DNA of 5,938 nt from an uncultured Lachnospiraceae bacterium (lineage in GTDB: Bacteria; Bacillota; Clostridia; Lachnospirales; Lachnospiraceae), in assembly GCA_902803625.1 (NCBI GenBank), contig CADCQV010000261.1, positions 1 to 5,938 of the forward strand. The letters are read 5' to 3'. Made by a program: the position numbers and the translations under genes. Positions 1 to 5,884 of the stretch are shown here, one piece after another. Numbering within the stretch: the stretch's first letter is position 1; the number at the start of each line of letters is the position of its first letter. Under the pieces are notes generated by a model. The model did no database searches, was not told where the DNA came from, and saw only the letters and a list, made by a program, of their open reading frames with translations.

Positions 1-1
1 A

Positions 2-1126
2 AAATATTCCGCCAGATATACAGGTGCAGATGGTAAGCGACACGAGAAATATTTTGATAAAGTATCAGAAGCAAAGAAATATGTCGCTTTGGGAAAACTG
101 AATAATGATGAGGATGTGGACGGCAGAGTAGAGACTCTTACTGTTGATCAGTGGTATCGATACTGGATGAGGACTTTTAAATCCTCATTGGCGCCAAACA
201 CACAAAGGAACTATCGTGACAGGTATGAGCGTGATATTAAGCCTCGTATAGGTAAGATGAAGATTACGGATATCAAAGCTATGCATTGTCAGCAGATCAT
301 AAATGCGATGGATGGTAGATATGCTTCAAGCACAATCTATCAGACATATATTTGCATGGGTTCAATGCTGAAAAGTGCTATGATGAATGACATTATTCCC
401 AAGCAGCCGCTTAATGGTGTAGTAATGCCTAAGGTTAAGAAGAGAGGTGTGATACACTTCCTTACTATCGATGAGCAGAACCGTTTTGTTGAAGCTGCTA
501 AGAAGACAAGGAATGCGCCGCAGTTCCTGCTTGTTTTACAGACAGGCTTGCGAACGGGAGAGCTTATTGGATTGACATGGGATTGCGTTGATTTCGATAA
601 GCACACCATCACTGTTGAGAAGCAGATAGAATTCCGCTATGGATAGAAACAGTGGAGAGCTGCACCGCCTAAGACAATGTCAGGATTTCGAACCATTCCT
701 ATGACGGACGAGGCGTATGATATTTTAAGATCTGTCTATGAAAAGAGACCTTTTCGCAAGGAATCACCTCTTCTGGAGCAGGAACTTGAATACATTGATC
801 CTCGCAGCGGGCGCACAAGACGTTTTAGAATGAAAGACCTTGTTTTCATTAACTTCAGAACAGGCGAACCGACCAAGAACTCATCATATGATACCAATCT
901 GTATAAAATCTGTGAATCTGCCGGGATAAAGCCTTTTTGCATGCATGCACTTAGACATACTTTTGCTACCAGGTGCATTGAAAGAGGAGTAAAACCCAAA
1001 GCCCTTCAGAAGATTCTGGGGCATTCCAATCTCTCCACTACAATGGATACATATGTACATATGACAGATGAATCCCTTGAGGAAGCAATGGAGATTTTTT
1101 CAAAAAATTCTACGCCAATTTTGTGA
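2..1126 (+). pseudogene. Tyrosine recombinase/integrase, 5'-partial, broken by an in-frame TAG
   Basis: This is a site-specific recombinase of the Tn916 Int / phage integrase family, which would excise and integrate the element. The open frame runs in from the left edge, so the TTG at 89 is not the true start. The window shows 374 codons; family members are usually about 380-405 residues, so little is missing. Domains in order: the end of an arm-binding AP2-like domain (ARYTGADGKRHEKYF, from about base 14), a SAM-like core-binding domain (from LTVDQWYRYWM), then the catalytic domain. Catalytic residues are all encoded: Arg at 551-553 (TGLRTGE), Lys at 671-673 (PPKT), His and Arg at 944-946 and 953-955 (HALRH), His at 1022-1024 (LGH) and the nucleophile Tyr at 1052-1054 (DTYVH). 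A single TAG at 644-646 separates the first Arg from the rest. The frame continues without shift into KQWRAAPPKT, a conserved integrase hairpin, so this is a point nonsense mutation. The ATG at 677 has no well-placed SD and would omit the catalytic Lys. A sequencing error is the main alternative. Confidence 0.9.
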
Positions 1127-1214
1127 TTTGACACGGGAATGAAACTGAAATTTATGATTTGGGAAGTAAAAAAATAATCAATAGGTTTGCGTCAGTTGGC
1201 GTAAAATTGGCGTA
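1111..1214. repeat. 12-bp perfect inverted repeat flanking the integrase stop region
   Basis: TACGCCAATTTT at 1111-1122 is the exact reverse complement of AAAATTGGCGTA at 1203-1214, with 80 bases between. The left copy lies inside the last integrase codons. At this separation it is more likely a pair of protein-binding sites than an RNA hairpin. By analogy with Tn916-type elements, the arm-binding domain of the integrase or an excisionase could bind here. The repeat itself is seen directly; the binding role is inferred. Confidence 0.7.
1128..1158 (+). promoter_or_regulatory. Possible promoter at element end reading into ychF
   Basis: A perfect -35 hexamer TTGACA lies at 1128-1133, two bases after the integrase stop, and a near-consensus -10 TATGAT lies at 1153-1158. 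The spacer is 19 nt, longer than the optimal 17, so strength is uncertain. It would give a leader of about 100 nt before ychF that carries the GCGT repeats and the hairpin at 1241-1256. No better sigma-A promoter was found between the integrase and ychF. Confidence 0.4.
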
Positions 1215-1216
1215 AA
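1186..1216 (+). repeat. Tandem TTGGCGTAAA repeats at 10-11 bp spacing
   Basis: TTGGCGTAAA occurs exactly at 1196-1205 and 1207-1216. A diverged copy, TTTGCGTCAG, lies at 1186-1195 and matches 7 of 10 bases. The GCGT cores start at 1189, 1199 and 1210, so the units sit about one helical turn apart on the same DNA face. Such phasing next to an integrase gene suggests cooperative binding sites (arm-type sites or excisionase sites) at the element end. Confidence 0.65.
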
Positions 1217-1240
1217 CCTCCGAAATAAAATACAAGAAAA

Positions 1241-1256
1241 GCCCGTAAATTCGGGC
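1241..1256 (-). terminator. Short GC hairpin, possible minus-strand terminator
   Basis: GCCCG at 1241-1245 pairs with CGGGC at 1252-1256 around a six-base loop. On the + strand it is preceded by AAAA and followed by ATGGAGG, so it lacks a U-tract. Read on the - strand it is followed by TTTTCTTGTATTTT, which resembles an intrinsic terminator. The stem is only 5 bp, so it would be weak. It ends two bases before the ychF SD and could instead affect ychF translation. It may be the remnant of a terminator from the pre-insertion chromosome. Confidence 0.35.
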
Positions 1257-1270
1257 ATGGAGGAAATATA

Positions 1271-2368
1271 ATGAAACTCGGCATCGTGGGGTTGCCCAAT
1301 GTGGGGAAGAGTACCCTTTTTAATTCTCTTACAAAGGCAGGGGCACAGGCTGCAAATTATCCCTTCTGTACCATAGATCCCAATGTGGGAGTGGTGGCAG
1401 TGCCGGATGAAAGGATAGAGCTCCTTGGAAAGATGTATTCTTCAAAGAAGATAACACCGGCGACCATTGACTTTGTGGATATTGCGGGGCTCGTGAAGGG
1501 AGCCAGCAAGGGGGAGGGCCTTGGGAACCAGTTCCTTGCTAATATCAGAGAGTGTGATGCCATAGTCCATGTGGTGCGCTGCTTTGAGGACGGCAATGTG
1601 ATCCATGTGGACGGATCCGTGGACCCTGTGCGGGATATAGAGACCATCAATCTGGAGCTTATCTTCTCTGATCTGGAGATACTGGAGAGGAGGATCGCCA
1701 AGGTCAGCAAGACTGCCAGAATGGACAAGGCGGCAGCAAAGGAGCTTCAGCTCCTTAACCGTATCAAGGAGACTCTGGAGAACGACAGACCTGCGAGCGA
1801 CACGGAGATACAGGATGAGGAAGAAGAAAAGCTTATTAAAACGTACGGGCTTCTGACACTTATGCCCGTAATCTTTGCTGCAAATGTGAAGGATGAGGAT
1901 CTATCCGACGACGGTGCTTCAAATCCGCACGTTCAGTCTGTAAGGAAGTGGGCATCGGACCATAAATCCGAGGTTTTTGTGATATCCGCAGAGATAGAGT
2001 CGGAAATCGCGGAACTTGATGATGACGAGAGAGCAGAGTTTCTGGAGGGACTGGGGCTTACGAAATCGGGTCTCGATAAGCTTATAGAGGCCAGCTACAG
2101 GACTCTGGGGCTTATGAGCTTCCTTACCGCAGGCGAGGATGAGACAAGAGCCTGGACAATAAAGATGGGAACAAAGGCACCTCAGGCTGCGGGAAAGATC
2201 CACACGGATTTTGAGAGAGGCTTTATAAAGGCGGAGGTGGTGAACTACGAGGATCTTCTCCGGGAGGGTTCTCTTTCCGCGGCAAGGGAGAAGGGAATAG
2301 TAAGGATGGAGGGAAAGGATTACGTTGTACAGGACGGTGATGTGATACTGTTCCGGTTCAACGTATAG
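1271..2368 (+). CDS. ychF: YchF/OLA1 family redox-regulated P-loop ATPase
   Basis: Universally conserved Obg-related TRAFAC NTPase of the cytoplasm. Family members bind ribosomes, prefer ATP to GTP, and are linked to stress and redox responses. At 365 aa it matches the usual length (E. coli about 363). Visible motifs: P-loop GLPNVGKST at residues 7-15; switch I around YPFCT at 30-34, containing the cysteine associated with redox control; Walker B/G3 DIAGL at 70-74, followed by VKGASKGEGLGNQFL. A charged helical insertion spans roughly residues 130-190, and a C-terminal TGS domain covers about 281-364 and ends in DGDVILFRFNV. The G4-equivalent NxxE motif reads NVKD at 205-208, a mild deviation. 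The ATG is preceded by GGAGG at 1259-1263 with 7-nt spacing, fixing the start. It leads a tight cluster, with lgt 16 nt downstream. The integrated element ends immediately upstream. Confidence 0.97.
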   Translation: MKLGIVGLPNVGKSTLFNSLTKAGAQAANYPFCTIDPNVGVVAVPDERIELLGKMYSSKKITPATIDFVDIAGLVKGASKGEGLGNQFLANIRECDAIVHVVRCFEDGNVIHVDGSVDPVRDIETINLELIFSDLEILERRIAKVSKTARMDKAAAKELQLLNRIKETLENDRPASDTEIQDEEEEKLIKTYGLLTLMPVIFAANVKDEDLSDDGASNPHVQSVRKWASDHKSEVFVISAEIESEIAELDDDERAEFLEGLGLTKSGLDKLIEASYRTLGLMSFLTAGEDETRAWTIKMGTKAPQAAGKIHTDFERGFIKAEVVNYEDLLREGSLSAAREKGIVRMEGKDYVVQDGDVILFRFNV

Positions 2369-2384
2369 AGAAAGCGGTCATTTT

Positions 2385-3248
2385 ATGGGTGTAAACGATA
2401 TCTCATTTCCCAATCTGAATATCTATCTGAGTAACGTGCCTAAGAGCTTTACCGTATTCGGAAGCTTTACCATAGCCCTGTACGGGGTGATAATAGGCTG
2501 CGGCATGCTCCTCTGTGTTTTAACGGCAGCCTATGACAGGAAAAGCCGGGGACTGAACCCGGACGAGCTGTGGGACTGTGCTCTTTACGGTCTCATAATG
2601 GGTGTTATCGGGGCGAGGATCTACTATGTTATCTTTGCCTGGGACATATACAAGGATGATCCCTTAAGTGCTTTCAACATCCGAAACGGGGGCCTGGCAA
2701 TTTACGGAGGAGTAATAGCGGGTTTTCTCACGGTTTTTGTATTCTGCCGTGTAAAAAAGCTCTCCTTTCCGGAAATGGCTGACTCCGTGGCTCTGGCCTT
2801 CCCTCTCGGACAGGCTATAGGACGCTGGGGAAACTTTTTTAACAGGGAGGCATTCGGTGGATGGAGTGAAAACCTTCTGTCAATGAGGCTGCCTCTTGCG
2901 GCGGTAAGAGCATCGGATGTAAATCCCGACATAATGTCCCATGTGACGGAAGGTATGGAATATATACAGGTGCATCCGACCTTTCTCTATGAATCCCTGT
3001 GGAACTGTGTCCTGTTTATCGGACTCTTTTTATATAGAAAGCATAAGGCCTTTCCGGGTGAGATCTTTATGCTGTATCTCTTTTTCTACGGACTCGGAAG
3101 ATTCTTCATTGAGGCTCTGAGAACTGACCAGCTTATCATGCCCGGAATAGGTTTCCCTGTGAGCCGCATTGTGGCCGCAGCCTGCATGATAGTTTCGGCA
3201 GGTATCTGTATACTAATGAGAAGCCGCGGAAGGAAGAATCCGGCATAG
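2385..3248 (+). CDS. lgt: Prolipoprotein diacylglyceryl transferase
   Basis: Integral membrane enzyme that transfers diacylglycerol from phosphatidylglycerol to the lipobox cysteine of prolipoproteins, the first step of lipoprotein maturation. At 287 aa it has the usual length. Several hydrophobic segments are visible, for example about residues 25-48, 66-86, 104-121, 206-217, 226-242 and 259-277. Family signatures: RNGGLAIYGG at 100-109, GRWGNFFNREAFGG at 146-159 (Arg147, Asn150, Asn153, Glu155), HPTFLYES at 197-204, and EALRTDQL at 243-250 with the conserved Arg246. The E. coli HGG histidine is a tyrosine here (IYGG), as is common in Bacillota. ATG at 2385 is 16 nt after the ychF stop; the upstream AGAGAAAG is only a weak SD, so translation may be partly coupled to ychF. 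The basic C-terminal tail (RSRGRKNPA) fits a cytoplasmic end. Confidence 0.97.
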   Translation: MGVNDISFPNLNIYLSNVPKSFTVFGSFTIALYGVIIGCGMLLCVLTAAYDRKSRGLNPDELWDCALYGLIMGVIGARIYYVIFAWDIYKDDPLSAFNIRNGGLAIYGGVIAGFLTVFVFCRVKKLSFPEMADSVALAFPLGQAIGRWGNFFNREAFGGWSENLLSMRLPLAAVRASDVNPDIMSHVTEGMEYIQVHPTFLYESLWNCVLFIGLFLYRKHKAFPGEIFMLYLFFYGLGRFFIEALRTDQLIMPGIGFPVSRIVAAACMIVSAGICILMRSRGRKNPA

Positions 3249-3283
3249 AAACGGTTGGTTATTTCCCTACAGGGTGTGGCAGA

Positions 3284-3916
3284 TTGAATAAGAGAAACTA
3301 CAGAAAAGAAATGGAACTGATCGCAGACCTTTACAGGAAGAGCTCGGAAAACGGGGATAAACCCCTGAAGCCGGGAGTACTCTTGCATGTCTGCTGTGCT
3401 CCCTGTTTTTCGGGTTCCATTGACAGCCTTCTGGACTGGGCGGATATCACGGCTTTCTTTTATAATCCCAATATGAACAGCGAAGAGGAATATGACAGAA
3501 GGTCAGCGGAGCTAAGCCGCTATATAAAGGAGGCCGGGCTGAATACGAAGCTTGTCATACAAAGATTTGATGCAGCGCCCTTTTACAGGACGGTCCGCGG
3601 ACTTGAGAATGTACCCGAGGGAGGGGTGCGCTGCGACAAATGCTTTGCCCTGAGGCTTCGGGAGACCGCTTTATTTGCAAAGGAAAGGGGCTTTGATTAT
3701 TTTGCCACGACTCTTACCTTAAGCCCCCTTAAGAATGCGGAAAAGATAAACCGCATCGGGGAGATCATCGGTAATGACATAGGAGTACAATATCTGCCAT
3801 CAGATTTTAAGAAAAAGGACGGCTTCAAAAAGTCCCTCACCCAGTCCGGGAAGTATGGACTGTACCGGCAGGATTACTGCGGATGTATATATTCTATGAG
3901 GGATGAGGTGTCCTGA
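3284..3916 (+). CDS. queH: Epoxyqueuosine reductase QueH (former DUF208)
   Basis: Catalyses the last step of queuosine synthesis, reducing epoxyqueuosine to queuosine at wobble position 34 of tRNAs with GUN anticodons (Tyr, His, Asn, Asp). QueH is the non-orthologous alternative to the cobalamin-dependent QueG. Cysteine motifs of this iron-sulfur family are all present: LLHVCCAPC (Cys37, Cys38, Cys41), RCDKC (Cys117, Cys120) and DYCGC (Cys199, Cys201). Also present are FFYNPN (58-63), FATTLTLSPLKN (140-151) and LPSDFKKKDG (171-180). Length 210 aa is normal. The start chosen is TTG at 3284, with AGGGTG at 3271-3276 7 nt upstream, because NKRNYRKEM resembles the N-terminus of clostridial homologues. 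ATG at 3311 (residue 10) is the alternative but has no clear SD. It lies 35 nt after lgt and 63 nt before argS. Confidence 0.95.
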   Translation: MNKRNYRKEMELIADLYRKSSENGDKPLKPGVLLHVCCAPCFSGSIDSLLDWADITAFFYNPNMNSEEEYDRRSAELSRYIKEAGLNTKLVIQRFDAAPFYRTVRGLENVPEGGVRCDKCFALRLRETALFAKERGFDYFATTLTLSPLKNAEKINRIGEIIGNDIGVQYLPSDFKKKDGFKKSLTQSGKYGLYRQDYCGCIYSMRDEVS

Positions 3917-3926
3917 ACTGAGCTTC

Positions 3927-3939
3927 CCACATCGTGTGG
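3927..3939 (+). other. Small hairpin between queH and argS
   Basis: CCACA at 3927-3931 pairs with TGTGG at 3935-3939 around a TCG loop. It is a 5-bp stem with no U-tract after it, so it is not a terminator. The whole 63-nt gap shows no T-box leader features. The hairpin may be incidental. Confidence 0.3.
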
Positions 3940-3979
3940 CGGGATAACGACTGACGGAAAGGAATGGCATAGACAAAAA

Positions 3980-5713
3980 GTGAAGTATCTTATAGATAAG
4001 CTGACTGATGAAGTAAAAAAGGCGTTTTCAGACTGCGGACTGCCTGAGGAGCTGGGAATGGTGACCCCGTCGAACAGACCGGATCTCTGTGAGTTCCAGT
4101 GTAACGGAGCCATGGCTGCAGCTAAGAGGGAAAAGAAAAATCCCTATGATATTGCTTTAACTGTTTCGGAAAAACTGAAGGAGAGCAAGTCATTCTCCTC
4201 CGTTGAAACCGTGAAGCCCGGCTTTCTTAATCTCAGGGTTTCCGATGAGCTGCTCACAGCCTCGCTTTCTGAAATGAATGACAGCGATGATTGCGGCGTT
4301 TCAATGGGAATTCCGAAAAAAAAGATAATGATTGATTACGGCGGACCTAATGTGGCGAAGCCTCTTCATATCGGTCATCTCCGTTCCGCGATAATCGGAG
4401 AGAGTATCAAGCGCATGGGAAGATTTCTGGGGCACGAGGTGACAGGAGACATTCATCTCGGAGACTGGGGTCTGCAGATGGGTCTCATCATTGCTGAACT
4501 CAGGGAAAGAAATAAGGAATTCCCGGATTCCATATCGGAGCTTGAAGAGATATATCCCTTTGCATCCGAGAAGTCAAAAAGTGACGGGGGATTTAAAGAA
4601 AAGGCTATGGAGGAGACCTATAAGCTTCAGCACGGGGATGAAAAAAATCTTGCGGTATGGAAGAGGATACTGGAGCTTTCGGTTTCGGATCTTAAGAAGA
4701 ACTATGAAAGACTGAATGTGGACTTTGATCTCTGGAAGGGAGAAAGCGATGCGGATCCTTATATAGCGCCTATGGTGCAGAAAATGAAGGATGAGGGCTT
4801 TGCAAAGATGAGCCAGGGTGCTCTCGTTATAGATGTTTCCGAAGAAAGCGACAGTAAGGAGGTTCCGCCATGTATGCTCTTAAAGTCTGACGGAGCTTCG
4901 CTTTACACCACTACTGATCTTGCGACCCTTGTGGAAAGGCAGAAGGATTACGCACCGGACCAGATAATCTATGTTGTTGACAAGAGGCAGCAGCTGCATT
5001 TCACTCAGGTTTTCCGCGCAGCAAAAAAAACCGGAATAGTTCCCTCCGGAACAGAGCTTGATTTTCTGGGGTTCGGTACTATGAACGGTAAAGACGGCAA
5101 GCCCTTCAAGACCCGTGAAGGAGGTGTCATGCGTCTGGAGGTTCTGCTTGATGATGTGACCGGGGAAATGTATAAAAAGATGAAGGAGAATGAGGGGATC
5201 TCCCTCACTGATGAGGAGATCAGGGATACCGCAGAGTCTATAGCGCTTTCGGCAATAAAATACGGTGATCTTTCAAACCAGGCTTCAAAGGATTATATTT
5301 TTGATATTGACAAGTTTACTTCCTTTGAGGGAAATACAGGACCCTACATTCTGTATACGATGGTGCGGATAAAGTCCATACTCAGGAAATATGAGGAGCA
5401 GTACGGTTCAGAGGATAGCTATGCTTTTCAGCTTAAGAAGGCGCAGAGCAGCGCAGAAAAGGCGCTTATGCTGACACTTTCGGCCTTTGGAGGGATGATG
5501 ATCTCCGCATTTAAGGAGCTTGCGCCCCACAGGATCTGCGCGTATATTTATACTCTGTCAAATGAATTTAACCGCTTCTACCATGAGACCAGGATACTAA
5601 CGGAAAGCGATGAAGAAAAAAGGAAGGGGTGGATCGCGCTTCTTTCTTTCACACTAAAGATATTCTCGCACTGCATCCGCGTCCTCGGAATGAAAGAAGT
5701 CGATAGAATGTAG
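3980..5713 (+). CDS. argS: Arginyl-tRNA synthetase, class I
   Basis: Cytoplasmic enzyme that ligates arginine to tRNA-Arg using ATP; essential for translation. At 577 aa it equals the E. coli enzyme in length. Domains in order: N-terminal Add-1 tRNA-recognition domain (about residues 5-88, with SNRPDLCEFQCNGAMAAAK), class I Rossmann catalytic domain with the HIGH motif at 130-133 in NVAKPLHIGHLRSA, then GDIHLGDWGLQMG (157-169). The KMSKS-equivalent loop is GKDGKPFKTREGG at 370-382; loss of canonical KMSKS is normal in this family. The C-terminal DALR anticodon-binding domain covers about 455-577 (NEFNRFYHETRIL at 528-540). GTG at 3980 is the only plausible start after the in-frame stop of queH, and MKYLIDKLTDEVKKAF fits the family N-terminus. 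The nearest SD-like sequence, GGAAAGGA at 3956-3963, is 16 nt away, so initiation may be weak. The TAG stop at 5711-5713 shares its G with a long hairpin. Confidence 0.97.
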   Translation: MKYLIDKLTDEVKKAFSDCGLPEELGMVTPSNRPDLCEFQCNGAMAAAKREKKNPYDIALTVSEKLKESKSFSSVETVKPGFLNLRVSDELLTASLSEMNDSDDCGVSMGIPKKKIMIDYGGPNVAKPLHIGHLRSAIIGESIKRMGRFLGHEVTGDIHLGDWGLQMGLIIAELRERNKEFPDSISELEEIYPFASEKSKSDGGFKEKAMEETYKLQHGDEKNLAVWKRILELSVSDLKKNYERLNVDFDLWKGESDADPYIAPMVQKMKDEGFAKMSQGALVIDVSEESDSKEVPPCMLLKSDGASLYTTTDLATLVERQKDYAPDQIIYVVDKRQQLHFTQVFRAAKKTGIVPSGTELDFLGFGTMNGKDGKPFKTREGGVMRLEVLLDDVTGEMYKKMKENEGISLTDEEIRDTAESIALSAIKYGDLSNQASKDYIFDIDKFTSFEGNTGPYILYTMVRIKSILRKYEEQYGSEDSYAFQLKKAQSSAEKALMLTLSAFGGMMISAFKELAPHRICAYIYTLSNEFNRFYHETRILTESDEEKRKGWIALLSFTLKIFSHCIRVLGMKEVDRM

Positions 5714-5743
5714 CTTCGGGAATTCATCAGGAATTCCCGAAGC
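5713..5743 (+). repeat. 13-bp perfect hairpin at the argS stop
   Basis: GCTTCGGGAATTC at 5713-5725 pairs perfectly with GAATTCCCGAAGC at 5731-5743, leaving a five-base loop (ATCAG). The first paired base is the G of the argS TAG. No T-run follows (GTATATGG), so it is not a classical intrinsic terminator, but it could protect the 3' end of the mRNA or help stop transcription with the following hairpins. Confidence 0.8.
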
Positions 5744-5751
5744 GTATATGG

Positions 5752-5770
5752 CAACTCCCGAAGGGAGTTG
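5752..5770 (+). repeat. 8-bp perfect hairpin with GAA loop
   Basis: CAACTCCC at 5752-5759 pairs with GGGAGTTG at 5763-5770 around GAA. It is the second of four stem-loops after argS and directly abuts the third. Confidence 0.75.
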
Positions 5771-5785
5771 TCCGCCGAAGGCGGA
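5771..5785 (+). repeat. 6-bp GC-rich hairpin with GAA loop
   Basis: TCCGCC at 5771-5776 pairs with GGCGGA at 5780-5785 around GAA, the same loop as in the preceding hairpin. It has no spacer from either neighbouring hairpin, so the helices could stack coaxially. Confidence 0.75.
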
Positions 5786-5817
5786 TCAATATGCGCGAAA
5801 CCGATCGCGCATATTGA
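5786..5817 (+). repeat. 13-bp perfect hairpin
   Basis: TCAATATGCGCGA at 5786-5798 pairs perfectly with TCGCGCATATTGA at 5805-5817, leaving a six-base loop (AACCGA). It is the last of the four perfect stem-loops. The sequence after it is purine-rich, with no terminator U-tract. Confidence 0.8.
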
Positions 5818-5831
5818 CCACAGAGAGAAAG

Positions 5832-5856
5832 ATTCTTCGGGCATTGCCCTCAGAAT
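5832..5856. repeat. Imperfect hairpin resembling the dispersed CATTCTGAG...GAAGAATC repeat
   Basis: ATTCT at 5832-5836 pairs with AGAAT at 5852-5856. After a 2x2 TC/TC internal loop, GGGC at 5839-5842 pairs with GCCC at 5846-5849 around ATT. On the - strand it reads CATTCTGAGGGC and then GCCCGAAGAATC. I recall this as a dispersed intergenic repeat in many bacteria; that recollection could not be checked here. The hairpin is seen directly. Confidence 0.6.
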
Positions 5857-5864
5857 GATATAAT
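5836..5864 (+). promoter_or_regulatory. Extended -10 promoter for the downstream membrane protein gene
   Basis: TATAAT at 5859-5864 is a perfect -10, preceded by TG at 5856-5857 in the correct extended -10 position (TGATATAAT). The -35 position 17 nt upstream (TTCGGG, 5836-5841) is poor and lies inside the hairpin at 5832-5856, so the extended -10 probably carries the promoter. Transcription would start near 5871, giving a leader of about 14 nt that still includes the SD. Confidence 0.65.
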
Positions 5865-5884
5865 TATTAAACGGAGGTAAAAAA

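Larger units (their letters stand above)
1..1216 (+). mobile_element. End of an integrated element (Tn916/phage-like), rest outside window
   Basis: A tyrosine integrase gene lies next to a repeat-rich, AT-rich stretch, and ordinary housekeeping genes begin immediately after. This is the usual arrangement at the integrase end of a conjugative transposon or prophage. Base composition changes across the boundary: I count 40% GC in 241-300 against 57% in 1681-1740. No duplicated attachment core can be identified because the other end is outside the window, so the right boundary (about 1216-1260) is a guess. The integrase is interrupted, so the element may be immobile unless helped in trans. Cargo genes are not visible. 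Confidence 0.5.

Noticed and set aside
644..646. UAG recoded as a sense codon
   Set aside because: ychF, lgt and argS all end with TAG at their expected family lengths, so TAG works as a stop in this genome.
89..646. TTG 89 as the real integrase start
   Set aside because: The frame is open to the window edge and the upstream residues match the arm-binding domain of integrases.
677..1126. A separate downstream integrase gene starting at ATG 677
   Set aside because: It is in the same frame as the upstream part, lacks a placed SD, would miss the catalytic Lys and first Arg, and the sequence before it is conserved integrase.
1357..1728. Minus-strand open frame inside ychF
   Set aside because: It is a shadow of the conserved ychF frame, with low-complexity Ser/Leu-rich translation and no SD support.
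3917..3979. T-box riboswitch before argS
   Set aside because: The gap is only 63 nt and shows no T-box sequence, specifier stem or antiterminator.
4491..4715. Alternative-frame open frame inside argS
   Set aside because: It lies wholly inside the conserved catalytic region of argS and shows no recognisable domain.
5049..5128. Missing KMSKS motif in argS as a sign of inactivity
   Set aside because: Arginyl-tRNA synthetases commonly lack canonical KMSKS; the equivalent GKDGKPFKTREGG loop is intact.
5713..5743. Classical Rho-independent terminator of argS
   Set aside because: The stem is strong but is followed by GTATATGG, not a U-tract; termination here remains possible but unproven.
5713..5817. 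CRISPR array
   Set aside because: The units are different hairpins of unequal length, not one direct repeat with unique spacers, and no cas genes are present.
5578..5844. Minus-strand 88-codon open frame over the argS end and hairpins
   Set aside because: It overlaps conserved argS codons, has no family resemblance, and its N-terminal part is translated palindromic repeat.
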